Shown here in pieces: positions 52,304 through 61,311 of a stretch of DNA of 64,000 nucleotides (its first letter is position 1; every line of letters begins with the position of its first letter). The notes beneath the pieces are model-generated. The model saw nothing but the letters and a program-made list of their open reading frames with translations. It did no database searches and was not told where the DNA came from. Origin of the DNA: JAGVSV01 sp050952845 (GTDB taxonomy: Bacteria; Bacillota; Clostridia; Christensenellales; Aristaeellaceae); contig JBMNLP010000001.1 of the NCBI GenBank assembly GCA_050952845.1, positions 2,232,001 through 2,296,000 of the forward strand, written 5' to 3'. The translations under genes and the position numbers were made by a program.

Positions 52304-53332
52304 CTAATATAGTTCAATCATACGATGGGCACTCGCGCTTTCAAGAGCAGCTTCCTGCACACGTATTACGTTAATTATGTCCTCGCCATCTCCAATAGGC
52401 TTGCGTCTTTCACGTATAGCAGAAACGAACTCATGAGTCTGACGAGCAAAGTTGCTCATCGCGCCATCATCCTCAATAACAACGCGACCATTGCGGCTTA
52501 ATCGTGTCTCATCGTCCAACACATAGGTAGCCTTTTCCATCTGCATGGTACGTTGATAAAAAATATCCTTTGATGATAGCATCTTACCAGTGCCATCCCA
52601 AACTTCGTCACTGAATCTGGCATTCCAACTCATGCGTATAGAGGCAAACCTCTCATCATCATAACCCATGGTTAGAGCGACCTCATCCTCGCCCTCCCAA
52701 GTGGGATTTACAGAATAGGATTCGCAGTAAACTCGCTTCGGTATACCCTCAAATGCCCAGATTATATAATCAATAATATGATTGCCCCAAATAGGAATCA
52801 TCAATCCACCTGCGGTAGAAATTGAATTCCACCAGGGTGTAGGTGCCTTGGGTAAATAGCCTGCTAACTGTGCATTAACAGAAATGAGTCTTCCGTCCGC
52901 ACCAGAATCAATAGCTGCCTTGGAGGCAAACACCGCGTCATAAAAGCGACGGCTTTGACCAACCATCAGAACTCGATTGTTCCTGCGAGCTGCTTCATTC
53001 ATATCCAGACATTCCTCAACGGTATTAGCCATGGGTTTTTCAACCAACGCATGCTTACCCGCATTCAGACATTCAACCGTTACATCGCGGTGAAGGTGAT
53101 TTGGCAAACACAGATCAACTGCCTCAAAATCTTCGTTGATCAACGCTTCACCAATGGAAGAATAGAACTTGCTGATTCCAAAATCCCTGCAGAAAGCCTC
53201 GCCTTTTTCCCGACCACGATTGACAGCGCATACTACCTCCACAAGGCCATCTAACTCATTGATGCCCTCCATATGACTCTTGGCTACTCTGCCTAATCCA
53301 ACCAGACACAACTTCAAAGGTTTCATTGTCAT
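52304..53332 (-). CDS. Gfo/Idh/MocA-family oxidoreductase
   Basis: The 342-residue protein starts at ATG 53332, which shares its A with the TAA stop of the gene upstream, so translation is coupled. The Rossmann motif is LVGLGRVAKSH. HALVEKPMANTVEECLDM carries the EKP Lys, and AGGLMIPIWGNHIIDYI the substrate-domain His. It probably oxidises a sugar acid or inositol with NAD. It is distinct from the family member at 44034. Confidence 0.9.
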   Translation of the reverse strand: MTMKPLKLCLVGLGRVAKSHMEGINELDGLVEVVCAVNRGREKGEAFCRDFGISKFYSSIGEALINEDFEAVDLCLPNHLHRDVTVECLNAGKHALVEKPMANTVEECLDMNEAARRNNRVLMVGQSRRFYDAVFASKAAIDSGADGRLISVNAQLAGYLPKAPTPWWNSISTAGGLMIPIWGNHIIDYIIWAFEGIPKRVYCESYSVNPTWEGEDEVALTMGYDDERFASIRMSWNARFSDEVWDGTGKMLSSKDIFYQRTMQMEKATYVLDDETRLSRNGRVVIEDDGAMSNFARQTHEFVSAIRERRKPIGDGEDIINVIRVQEAALESASAHRMIELY

Positions 53333-54153
53333 TACGCTTCCGTCTCCATTCTTTTTAGATAGGCAATTTCTTTCTTTGCTTTTGCAAATAAGATATCAAA
53401 ATCGTTTTCATCATAGAAAGGCATCAACAGAGCAGGACCGGAAAAGTTTTCCTTTTTTAACAAGGAGAATATTAATCTGTAATTCGCTTGCCCTTCATAA
53501 GCGGGAAGGAAGATTCCCTGCCAACCGTTATCGTCTCCCCGTCTGTCGCTCAATTGCATAAATGCACCGCTCTTTGCACCCACAGCACACAAATACTCAC
53601 TTAGTAGTGGAATTTGGTATTCGGGAATTTCATAACCTTCCTGGGAACAGTTATTACCATAATCCAGCTTGATTCCAATATGTTTTGAATTTAGTCCTTT
53701 GACCAGAGGATATGCTGTGCTGGCATTATGAGGATACATCATGCCGTGAATCTGAATGACAGCTTTCAGGCTGTGCTGTGCAGCTAATTCACACGCCTTT
53801 TCCGCATAAGCACGCATTTTATCATGCATACCTCGAGGATGACCTGCCACGCTCTTGAATAAATACCCAATACGAAACATTTCAATGCCACAATCACGAA
53901 GCACTTTTAGTTCATCAGTATAATTTGACAGACGATCAGGCTCAAATGGCGTATCTGCATATTTGATCTCAAGACCTTTAGCCTGAGCAGCTTGTACAAA
54001 TGTCGGCAGATCTTTCGCAACAAATTCTGGCCGCACCCAATACCCCTCACGAATCAAAGCCGTGGGACCGTTTACACCCAGTTCCAAACATCGATCCAGC
54101 ATCTCGCCTAACGAAAGATGCTTAAAAAATTTCGCAAACAGATAAAACTTCAT
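53332..54153 (-). CDS. Sugar phosphate isomerase/epimerase-type TIM-barrel protein
   Basis: The 273-residue protein starts at ATG 54153 after AGAGGAGGAAATGAT; the longer frame lacks a site. It is an AP-endonuclease-2 family barrel. The predicted metal-ligand stretches include AVIQIHGMMYPHN, GIKLDYGNNCSQEG and AFMQLSDRRGDDNGW. Members isomerise or epimerise keto-sugars, inosose or hydroxypyruvate-like compounds. It lies between the transporter and dehydrogenase genes. Confidence 0.85.
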   Translation of the reverse strand: MKFYLFAKFFKHLSLGEMLDRCLELGVNGPTALIREGYWVRPEFVAKDLPTFVQAAQAKGLEIKYADTPFEPDRLSNYTDELKVLRDCGIEMFRIGYLFKSVAGHPRGMHDKMRAYAEKACELAAQHSLKAVIQIHGMMYPHNASTAYPLVKGLNSKHIGIKLDYGNNCSQEGYEIPEYQIPLLSEYLCAVGAKSGAFMQLSDRRGDDNGWQGIFLPAYEGQANYRLIFSLLKKENFSGPALLMPFYDENDFDILFAKAKKEIAYLKRMETEA

Positions 54154-54188
54154 ATCATTTCCTCCTCTTGATAATACAAACAAACCCA

Positions 54189-55094
54189 TTATCCCTTTAA
54201 AGCGCCAATCATGATTCCTTTTACAAAGTACTTTTGTACAAAAGGAAAAACGATCAGCATGGGCAGTAATGTAGCCACCATGACAGCATACTTCATCGTA
54301 AGCACATACATAGCCGTATTACTAGCGTAGTCCCCTGCCTCTACCGTCATGCTGGCGGCATCGTTTAGAATCAACAGTTCCCGTAGAAAAACTTGCAGAG
54401 GATATAAGGAACGATCACGCAAGTAGATCAAAGAACTGAACCACGAATTCCAGTGGCCAGAAGCATAAAACATACCAATAGTAATAAGAATTGGTTTGCA
54501 TAGAGGCAACACAATGTGGAAAAACACGCAATATTCTCCTGCTCCATCCACTTCCGCAGCCTCCAAAAGTTCACTCGATATCTGCGTGGAGAGATAGGTA
54601 CGTGTCACCATCAGATTCCAAGTAGAGATCGCTCCGGGCAACACAATGGCCCATACGGTATTTAAAATGCCGAGATTGCGTACCACCAAAAAAGTGGGTA
54701 TAAGGCCGCCAGAAAAATACATGGTAAAAACAATCATGAAGTTAAGTGTCCGACGAATGGGCATTTCACGTTGAGCTAACGCATATGCTAATGTAACCGT
54801 TAAGCAGATATTGATAACAGTACCTATTGCCATGTAAAATAATGTATTGCGATAACCGATCCATATGCCGGCAGACTTCAACATCATCTCCATATTATAT
54901 AGAGAGAACGTCCTGGGAAGAATAATCAGCGGATTGCTGAAGAGATCCGACGGTTTAGAAAAAGCAGCGACAAATACATAATATATAGGATACAAAAAAA
55001 CAATAGATATAATGACACAGATCATATACAATGCGATGTCAAAAACTGTAAACGGTTTTCTTCGTGGTTTGATCGGCAATTTCTGAACGCTCAT
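54189..55094 (-). CDS. Carbohydrate ABC transporter permease, LplC/MalG type
   Basis: The 301-residue protein starts at ATG 55094 after ACGGAGGAGGGATGCACAC. It has six spans and the EAA loop EAAEVDGAGEYCVFFHIVLP. The end FVKGIMIGALKG is typical of the LplC branch, which imports oligosaccharides. No ATPase gene is present in the locus, which is usual because a shared MsmX-type ATPase serves such systems. Confidence 0.93.
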   Translation of the reverse strand: MSVQKLPIKPRRKPFTVFDIALYMICVIISIVFLYPIYYVFVAAFSKPSDLFSNPLIILPRTFSLYNMEMMLKSAGIWIGYRNTLFYMAIGTVINICLTVTLAYALAQREMPIRRTLNFMIVFTMYFSGGLIPTFLVVRNLGILNTVWAIVLPGAISTWNLMVTRTYLSTQISSELLEAAEVDGAGEYCVFFHIVLPLCKPILITIGMFYASGHWNSWFSSLIYLRDRSLYPLQVFLRELLILNDAASMTVEAGDYASNTAMYVLTMKYAVMVATLLPMLIVFPFVQKYFVKGIMIGALKG

Positions 55095-55114
55095 GTGTGC
55101 ATCCCTCCTCCGTA

Positions 55115-56050
55115 TTACCACAGCGAACTTTCATTCGCTTTACGAGCAATACTGTTCACAACGCTGATTAACACAACACCAACTATGCTGTTGAACAGAC
55201 CGACTGCTGCGGCGAAAGAATATCGCTGAGATACAAGACCGGCACGATATACATAGGTACTGATGACGTCTGCTACTTCATATGTGGATGTTTCATACAG
55301 TAGAAGCACCTTTTCGTAACCTACATTCATAATATTGCCCAATTGCATCAGCAACAGTGTAATAATCGTTGGTTTCAGGGAGGGCAAAGAAATATTCACA
55401 ATCTTTTGTAGGCGGCTTGCGCCGTCAATATCTGCTGCTTCAAAAAGAGAAGTGTCGATAGCGTTGACATTCGCGAAATAAATGATGGACGACCATCCTG
55501 TAGATTGCCATATGCCACTGATTACATAAATCGGGCGAAACCACTGGGGCGATGACATAAACGGAATACTTTCGCCACCCAAAGCCACTATAATGACATT
55601 CAACAAGCCGTTGGATTCGCTGGTGAATGTACGCACCAAACCACAGACAATAACCATAGAGATAAAATGTGGAAGATAGCTAATCGACTGCACTGCAGAA
55701 CGAAATTTCTTGCCCCGGACCTCGTACATCATTAACGCAAAGAAAATTGGCAGCGGAAAAGCAAAGATCAGCATGAGAGCGCTCAGCGTAAAAGTGTTTC
55801 GGATCAAACGCAAAAAATATATTGACTCATAGAATTCCACGAACCATTTCATACCCACCCAAGAACTAGCCCATATTCCTTTAAAAGGATTGTAGTCCTT
55901 AAAAGCAATGGTAAGTCCTATCATGGGTACGTAATGAAAGATTGCATAGTAAAGCAATCCCGGCAAAGCAAAACTAAGAAGCACGAACGCCTTTCGTCTC
56001 TTTCTGCTACTGATTGTTGCGATTCTGGTTTCCTTTTTGTCAGCCCGCAT
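55115..56050 (-). CDS. Carbohydrate ABC transporter permease, LplB type
   Basis: ATG 56050 is chosen with AAAGGGGTTGGCTCG upstream; an in-frame start 19 codons earlier has no site. The 311-residue protein has LplB features: LPGLLYYAIFHYVPMIGL, then FKDYNPFKGIWAS, then the EAA loop EAADIDGASRLQKI. It pairs with the LplC-type permease 20 bases downstream to import an oligosaccharide, probably a uronide. Confidence 0.93.
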   Translation of the reverse strand: MRADKKETRIATISSRKRRKAFVLLSFALPGLLYYAIFHYVPMIGLTIAFKDYNPFKGIWASSWVGMKWFVEFYESIYFLRLIRNTFTLSALMLIFAFPLPIFFALMMYEVRGKKFRSAVQSISYLPHFISMVIVCGLVRTFTSESNGLLNVIIVALGGESIPFMSSPQWFRPIYVISGIWQSTGWSSIIYFANVNAIDTSLFEAADIDGASRLQKIVNISLPSLKPTIITLLLMQLGNIMNVGYEKVLLLYETSTYEVADVISTYVYRAGLVSQRYSFAAAVGLFNSIVGVVLISVVNSIARKANESSLW

Positions 56051-56108
56051 CGAGCCAACCCCTTTCATTTGCGTAATCATTTTCCTTGCTGCATCTACTG
56101 AAAACAAT

Positions 56109-56153
56109 CGAGAACCGGGGCGCGAACGCTTGCCGAACGCGCCCGACTTCTCG
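56109..56153 (-). terminator. Hairpin between sugar binding protein and permease genes
   Basis: CGAGAA pairs with TTCTCG and GGGCGCG with CGCGCCC around a 13-base loop, with a small internal bulge. It is the likely attenuator that lets the binding protein be made in excess, in the same position as the hairpin at 7905. Confidence 0.65.
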
Positions 56154-56180
56154 AATTATAGTTGTTTGGCTAAAGATTAA

Positions 56181-57707
56181 CTACTTACCTGCCGCCTCAA
56201 TATAACGACCATAAGCAGCATTCAGAATCGTGAGCAGTTCGTTTACTCGCAGAGTCTCAAAGCCAGCAACGTAATCATCCCACTCGCTCAGGCTGCGTGT
56301 ACCAAAGACAAAAGCGGTCATGTTCTCATCAACGTATGTGTTCAGATCTAAGCAGATTTCGTTCACTGCGGCAATTTCATCGGCAGTGTAGCGCATAATG
56401 GGTGCTACACTGGGATCAGCGGCAGTGGTGGCGGTAGCCATATCGTTACCTCGGCGTGCCTCAGCTGTCAGAGTAGACTGATAGGCTTCTGCAGTATAGG
56501 CTGAAGACAAACAAGAATAGTTGCCAACATAGTTATTACTCCAAGTCAGGATGCCTAAGGGGCTATTCATAGCTTCTTCACTACGGATGACTTCGCCATT
56601 TTCATCACGGGTATAGTCAACGCCTTCAATGCCATAGAAAAGAATATCGCCACCTTCCTTACCTAATGCATAGTCCAGAATCTGAGCAGCTAACTCAGGA
56701 TTTTTGCAAGCAGTACTAATACCTGAACACCAGTTAGAATCGATAGCACGGTGAACGGAGGCGTTGCCTTTGTAGCCTTCTGGGCCGGTAAAGTAATCCA
56801 AAGCAATCAAGGGACGCTTGCCGGCCTCCGCCTCAAACAGGCCGTTGATACGATCCAAACAACCTGCAAAGGAGCCAAAGGTCATCATAGACGCACCAGA
56901 GGTCATATCGGCTATTTGATCATAGGTGCTAGCAATCAAGCCTTCTGAAGCCAACTTGCTCAAATATTCCAAAGCAGCCTTATAACGCACATCCCATGGA
57001 GCAAACTTGATTTGACCATCTTCCACGAAAATATCAGCATCAGCATTATTACCAGTAGCACGAACTGCGACGCCGAAAGCATAGAAGAGAGGCCTGTAGT
57101 CACCGCAAAAAGGATAGACAACACCATCAATGTTCTTCATGGCTTTCAAAACTTCGTATAACTCGTCTGTGGTAGTAGGAGCGGACATGTTCAACTCCTC
57201 CAGAATATCACCACGGATGTTGAAGCCTGGCCATGCGCGGGTCTCATAATCAATCATGACGCGAGGAATGATGTATATTGCTCCGTCAGCCGAAGTGATA
57301 GAGGCGCGAACATCCGGATACTCTTCCAAAATCGCAGACAGATTGGGCATATGGCCGCCCTCGATCAGGGGAGAAACATCCATGATAGCACCCATGCGCC
57401 CATATTCTTCCAATGAAAGCATTTTGTTGTAGCCAGCAAAGAAGTCCGGCAAATTACCACTAGCCATGATTAGGCCAAACTGGGTAATATGTGCGCCAGA
57501 AGCAGTTGAAGCGATTTCCCATTCGATATCTACATCAAACTTTTCTTCTACAGCCTTCCAATAGATTTGTTCTTTGTAGCTTGTAAGACCTGTGGATGGA
57601 TCAAAGGCGTATGCACCCCAGCCCTTTAAGGTTTCGGTTGCCATAGCTGGCGCTCCACATATGCTGAGAAGTACCACAGCCAACACCAGTGCGATCAGTT
57701 TTTTCAT
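56181..57707 (-). CDS. Extracellular sugar-binding protein of LplA/family 1 type
   Basis: The 508-residue protein starts at ATG 57707 after AAAGGAGGAAGAACTC. The signal peptide ends in APAMATETL with no proper lipobox (the Cys of LLSICGAPA has Ile before it), so it may be released or held otherwise. Long family-1 features include the N-terminal MASGNLPDFFAGYN, then DVSPLIEGGHMPNLSAI, and PGFNIRGDILEELNM. It should capture an oligosaccharide for the permeases downstream. Confidence 0.9.
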   Translation of the reverse strand: MKKLIALVLAVVLLSICGAPAMATETLKGWGAYAFDPSTGLTSYKEQIYWKAVEEKFDVDIEWEIASTASGAHITQFGLIMASGNLPDFFAGYNKMLSLEEYGRMGAIMDVSPLIEGGHMPNLSAILEEYPDVRASITSADGAIYIIPRVMIDYETRAWPGFNIRGDILEELNMSAPTTTDELYEVLKAMKNIDGVVYPFCGDYRPLFYAFGVAVRATGNNADADIFVEDGQIKFAPWDVRYKAALEYLSKLASEGLIASTYDQIADMTSGASMMTFGSFAGCLDRINGLFEAEAGKRPLIALDYFTGPEGYKGNASVHRAIDSNWCSGISTACKNPELAAQILDYALGKEGGDILFYGIEGVDYTRDENGEVIRSEEAMNSPLGILTWSNNYVGNYSCLSSAYTAEAYQSTLTAEARRGNDMATATTAADPSVAPIMRYTADEIAAVNEICLDLNTYVDENMTAFVFGTRSLSEWDDYVAGFETLRVNELLTILNAAYGRYIEAAGK

Positions 57708-57898
57708 GAGTTCTTCCTCCTTTAATAATGCTATCTATACTTAATGCCACTTATGTGACAGTATTTTCATTTTCCGGAAGCAAGCCTTCCATTGGTGGAT
57801 TATCAGTGCTTCATCGGTACACGCCTCTTTTTTCAGGAACAAATCAGACAACACTCGCACACTACTGTATTCGCATTTAAAATAACAAATCGACTTTA

Positions 57899-58075
57899 TT
57901 AGTACAATGAACAAACTCCTCCAAATTTTATAAATTTTCCGTAAAAATTATTTATAAATGCCCGGTGTTTTTCTCTGTAGGCAGGTTCTGTCATTGCCGT
58001 CAACAGGCACAGTAAGCCCAAAAGCAGAATCCCGGTTAGTTTAGCTTTTTCAAACTCATCGGGATTCTTTGCCAT
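57899..58075 (-). CDS. Possible small membrane protein (58 residues)
   Basis: A frame from ATG 58075 encodes a polar start (MAKNPDEFEKAK), one span (LTGILLLGLLCLLTAM) and a basic tail. The ribosome site is weak. It stands 53 bases after the AraC-type gene, in the 421-base region before the sugar-binding protein gene. The rest of that region is AT-rich with no other supported gene. Confidence 0.3.
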   Translation of the reverse strand: MAKNPDEFEKAKLTGILLLGLLCLLTAMTEPAYREKHRAFINNFYGKFIKFGGVCSLY

Positions 58076-58128
58076 TTTCAGCTGCCCGCGATCCGCTTGT
58101 ACTTGCCGATGGATGAAAGGCATCCTAA

Positions 58129-58977
58129 TCAGCCATCAACGTCTTTTCTGTCATATTGCTTTATGAAATAAGTGGGAGACATTCCATAATAGGACTTAAA
58201 AACGTTGGAAAAATAGTACAAATTGTCAAACCCCAGATACTGGGCCACTTCTTTTACCAGGTACTGCTCTCCCCTGAGCATTGCCAGGGCTTTTTCCATC
58301 TTCTTTCTCCTCTGATACTGCAAAATACCTTCGCCAGTGCGCTTCTTAAAGATACTGCCCACATATTTGGGAGACATATACAACGAGTCCGCAATCCCAT
58401 TGACGGTACACATGGTTCCGATATTGCGGTTAATGTATTTTTTTACCTCCATTACGATACCGATCTGATCTGCTTCTTCCAGGTTATCCCGAAAAAAACG
58501 GGTATCCACCAATTTCGCTACAAGCAGCATTACATCCATCAGGAGCGTACCCTTGAATGCAGTGACATCACCGTGTTTACGGATCTCTTCATAGAAGAAC
58601 TTGTATAGGCGCATATTCTCTTCCATTAGCAGCCGTTCCTCAATGACTCTGCGCTGATACTCCGTGTCTGCATTTTCCGCGCTTCCGAAATGGAAGCCGA
58701 TATACACATAGTACATGGTGCTTTCCAGGTGATTTTCGAAAAGATGCCGCTCGTTAGGCACAATCACCGATACCTCAAAGTTTGAAAAATCCCTTGTAGA
58801 CAGCAAAATCTCCCAAAAATGGTGAGAATGCTCTTTGCCGACCCACCCCTGCGGACATTCCAAATAACCTACCATATCAATGGCAATGGAAATATCTGTA
58901 TTGATTTGTATTCTTTTTTCTTTCATTAAATCGGCTGATAATGACCATGTCGCCGGCGTACACTTTTCGGTTTGCAT
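58129..58977 (-). CDS. AraC-family transcriptional regulator
   Basis: The 282-residue protein starts at ATG 58977 after GTGGAGGTTTATGTAATC. The N-terminal about 170 residues form a cupin-type sensor (KEHSHHFWEILL). The C-terminal about 100 residues are the double HTH (TVNGIADSLYMSPKYVGSIF and VKEVAQYLGFDNLYYFSNVF, then YYGMSPTYF). It probably activates the sugar-acid locus that follows in the same direction when an intermediate is bound. It has no membrane part. Confidence 0.92.
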   Translation of the reverse strand: MQTEKCTPATWSLSADLMKEKRIQINTDISIAIDMVGYLECPQGWVGKEHSHHFWEILLSTRDFSNFEVSVIVPNERHLFENHLESTMYYVYIGFHFGSAENADTEYQRRVIEERLLMEENMRLYKFFYEEIRKHGDVTAFKGTLLMDVMLLVAKLVDTRFFRDNLEEADQIGIVMEVKKYINRNIGTMCTVNGIADSLYMSPKYVGSIFKKRTGEGILQYQRRKKMEKALAMLRGEQYLVKEVAQYLGFDNLYYFSNVFKSYYGMSPTYFIKQYDRKDVDG

Positions 58978-59286
58978 GATTACATAAACCTCCACTTAGC
59001 CGCTCAGAACCAAAAGAAGCTGATGGATATCATGGAAATGATTGGTTTTCTCCGAAATATCCCGGGTAAAGTAAATTTCTTAAACCAAGCTATCCATAAG
59101 ACACCTCTATTTTATATCCTTTTTTCATATTTTGCAAAATTTTCGCGCTCAATTTGACATGAGACACTACGGATTTACCTTGAGTTTCTATAATGGACTT
59201 GCAAGCCGCGGCCAGGTTGTGGTATACCATGAACATCATCACATTGAGCGGACACTTTCAGGCGCCGCAGAGAGAGCAGGGAAGGC
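58978..59286. other. Divergent intergenic region between araC-type gene and proB
   Basis: About 309 AT-rich bases. They must hold the promoters of both flanking genes. A TATAAT box (59189-59194) and TTGACA (59154-59159) occur on the plus strand but are too far apart (29 bases) to be a pair. The proB ribosome site is at the right end. No RNA gene or further ORF is supported. Confidence 0.4.
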
Positions 59287-60078
59287 ATGCAGGCAATCGG
59301 TAAACGCGTCGTTGTCAAGGTGGGTACATCGACGCTGACACATCCCTCGGGCAGGGCAAACATACGCGAAATGGAGCAGCTGGTCGCCGTGCTGGCCGAC
59401 CTGATGAACGCCGGCGTGCAGGTGGTGCTGGTGACATCGGGCGCCATCGGCATCGGCGTGGGCAAATTGGGGCTGACCGAGCGGCCCAAAGACACGCCGG
59501 GCAAACAGGCGGCGTCCACCGTGGGCCAGTGCGAACTAATGTACATGTACGACAAGATGTTCAACGAATACGGGCACAAGGTGGGACAGCTGCTGATCAC
59601 CAAAGCCGATGTGGAGGACCCGGAGCGGCATGGCAACCTGGTTGCCACGTTCGAGAAGCTGTTCAGCTGGCATGTGATCCCCATCATCAATGAAAACGAC
59701 GCCGTGGCGGTGGAGGAAATCGTGTACGGCGACAACGACAGCCTGTCCGCCATTGTGGCGGTGCTGGTAAAGGCCTATGCGCTGGTCATCCTGACCGATA
59801 CCGATGGCCTGTACGACAAAAACCCCAGGGAACACCCCGACGCCAGGCGCATCCCGGTGGTGGAGCGCATCACCGACGAGATCCGCGCCATTGCAGGCGG
59901 CGCCGGGTCCAACCAGGGCACCGGCGGCATGGTGACCAAGGTGCGCGCAGCGGAAATTGCCACCAGTGAAGGCGTACGCACCTATGTAATCAACGGCTCG
60001 CCGGCGCAGAACATCTACCGGCTGATGGACGGCGAGGACATCGGCACGTATTTTAAGGCGGTGAATCAACATGCTTAA
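59287..60078 (+). CDS. proB: Glutamate 5-kinase
   Basis: The 263-residue protein starts at ATG 59287 after GCAGGGAAGGC. It phosphorylates L-glutamate in the first step of proline synthesis. Amino-acid-kinase features are VVVKVGTSTL, VTSGAIGIGVGKL, INENDAVAVEEI with FGDND-like YGDNDSLSA, and GTGGMVTKVRAAEIA. It lacks the C-terminal PUA domain found in Escherichia coli ProB (367 residues), as in many short bacterial forms. It overlaps proA by 8 bases. Confidence 0.95.
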   Translation: MQAIGKRVVVKVGTSTLTHPSGRANIREMEQLVAVLADLMNAGVQVVLVTSGAIGIGVGKLGLTERPKDTPGKQAASTVGQCELMYMYDKMFNEYGHKVGQLLITKADVEDPERHGNLVATFEKLFSWHVIPIINENDAVAVEEIVYGDNDSLSAIVAVLVKAYALVILTDTDGLYDKNPREHPDARRIPVVERITDEIRAIAGGAGSNQGTGGMVTKVRAAEIATSEGVRTYVINGSPAQNIYRLMDGEDIGTYFKAVNQHA

Positions 60079-61309
60079 GGACATGGGCAAAAAAGCCAGG
60101 GAGGCTTCTTTCCTGTTAGCCGAGGCGGACGAGAGCCGGCGCAACGGCGCCCTGTACGCCATGGCGGAGGCGCTGGAAGCCGATATTGACAACATTCTCA
60201 CGCAAAACTCGCAGGACATGGCCAATGGACGCACAGCCGGGTTGACCGGTGCGCTGCTGGACCGGCTGATGCTGAACCCCGCGCGCGTGCATGCCATGGC
60301 GGATGGCTTGCGGGACACAGCGCAACTGCCCGACCCGCTGGGCCGCATTCTGTATGAAACCAGGCGACCAAATGATCTGCTCATCCGGCGCGTGTCGACG
60401 CCCATGGGCGTGATCGCTGTGATTTTTGAGGCGCGTCCCAACGTATCGGCTGATTCGGCGGCGCTGTGCGTCAAGGCGGGCAGCGCGGTGATCCTGCGCG
60501 GCGGCAAGGAAGCCATTGCCTCCAACACCGCCATCGTGCAGGCGCTGCGGCGCGCACTGGAACAAGCCAGTCTGCCCGCAGACGCCGTGCAGCTGGTGGA
60601 GGACACCTCGCGCGACAGCGCCCAGGCTCTGATGAAGCTGCGCGGGTATGTGGACCTGCTGGTGCCCCGCGGCGGCCGCGGGCTGATCCAGGCGGCGATG
60701 GAAAACGCCGACGTGCCAGTGCTTGAAACCGGCGAAGGGGTCTGCCATCTGTACATCGACAAGGACGCCGATATCGCCATGGCGGCCAACATCGCCGACA
60801 ACGCAAAAACATCGCGTCCTTCCGTATGCAACGCTGCCGAGTGCCTTTTGGTGCACCGGGACATCGCCGACAGGGCGCTGCCCGCCATCCTGCTGCGGCT
60901 GATGGACAAGGGCGTTGAGGTACGCGGCGATGAAGCTGTGCGCGCGCTGATACCGTTGGCACGCCCGGCACGGGAGGACGACTGGGGCAGGGAGTTTTTA
61001 GACATGGTGATCGCCGTGCGCGTGGTGGACAGCTTAGAGGATGCCATCCGGCACATCCGGCGCTATGGTTCAGGCCACAGCGAAGCCATCGTCACCGATA
61101 ACCAGGCCGCGGCGGACCGCTTCCTGGCTGCAGTGGACGCAGCATCAGTGTACCACAACGCTTCGACGCGCTTCACCGACGGGGGCGAGTTCGGCTTTGG
61201 CGCTGAGATCGGCATCTCGACGCAAAAGCTGCACGCCAGGGGCCCTGTGGGGCTGAATGAGCTGACCACTTTCAAATACATCATCAAAGGGAACGGGCAG
61301 GTGCGCTGA
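60071..61309 (+). CDS. proA: Glutamate-5-semialdehyde dehydrogenase (gamma-glutamyl phosphate reductase)
   Basis: The 412-residue aldehyde-dehydrogenase-fold enzyme starts at ATG 60071 inside the end of proB. It has IFEARPNVSADSAALCVKAG, then LVPRGGRGLI, the catalytic Cys in SRPSVCNAAECLLV and FTDGGEFGFGAEIGISTQK. It reduces gamma-glutamyl phosphate to the semialdehyde. Overlap with proB favours co-translation of a kinase-reductase complex. Confidence 0.96.
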   Translation: MLKDMGKKAREASFLLAEADESRRNGALYAMAEALEADIDNILTQNSQDMANGRTAGLTGALLDRLMLNPARVHAMADGLRDTAQLPDPLGRILYETRRPNDLLIRRVSTPMGVIAVIFEARPNVSADSAALCVKAGSAVILRGGKEAIASNTAIVQALRRALEQASLPADAVQLVEDTSRDSAQALMKLRGYVDLLVPRGGRGLIQAAMENADVPVLETGEGVCHLYIDKDADIAMAANIADNAKTSRPSVCNAAECLLVHRDIADRALPAILLRLMDKGVEVRGDEAVRALIPLARPAREDDWGREFLDMVIAVRVVDSLEDAIRHIRRYGSGHSEAIVTDNQAAADRFLAAVDAASVYHNASTRFTDGGEFGFGAEIGISTQKLHARGPVGLNELTTFKYIIKGNGQVR

Positions 61310-61311
61310 CA

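Noticed and set aside
57735..57925. Short minus-strand frame with a TTG start behind GGAGGA before the sugar-binding protein gene
   Set aside because: The spacing between the site and TTG is too short, the composition is that of AT-rich noncoding DNA, and it overlaps the likely promoter region.
59536..61056. Minus-strand ORF of 506 codons across proB and proA
   Set aside because: Antisense shadow rich in Ser and Arg; proB and proA carry all their family motifs on the other strand.
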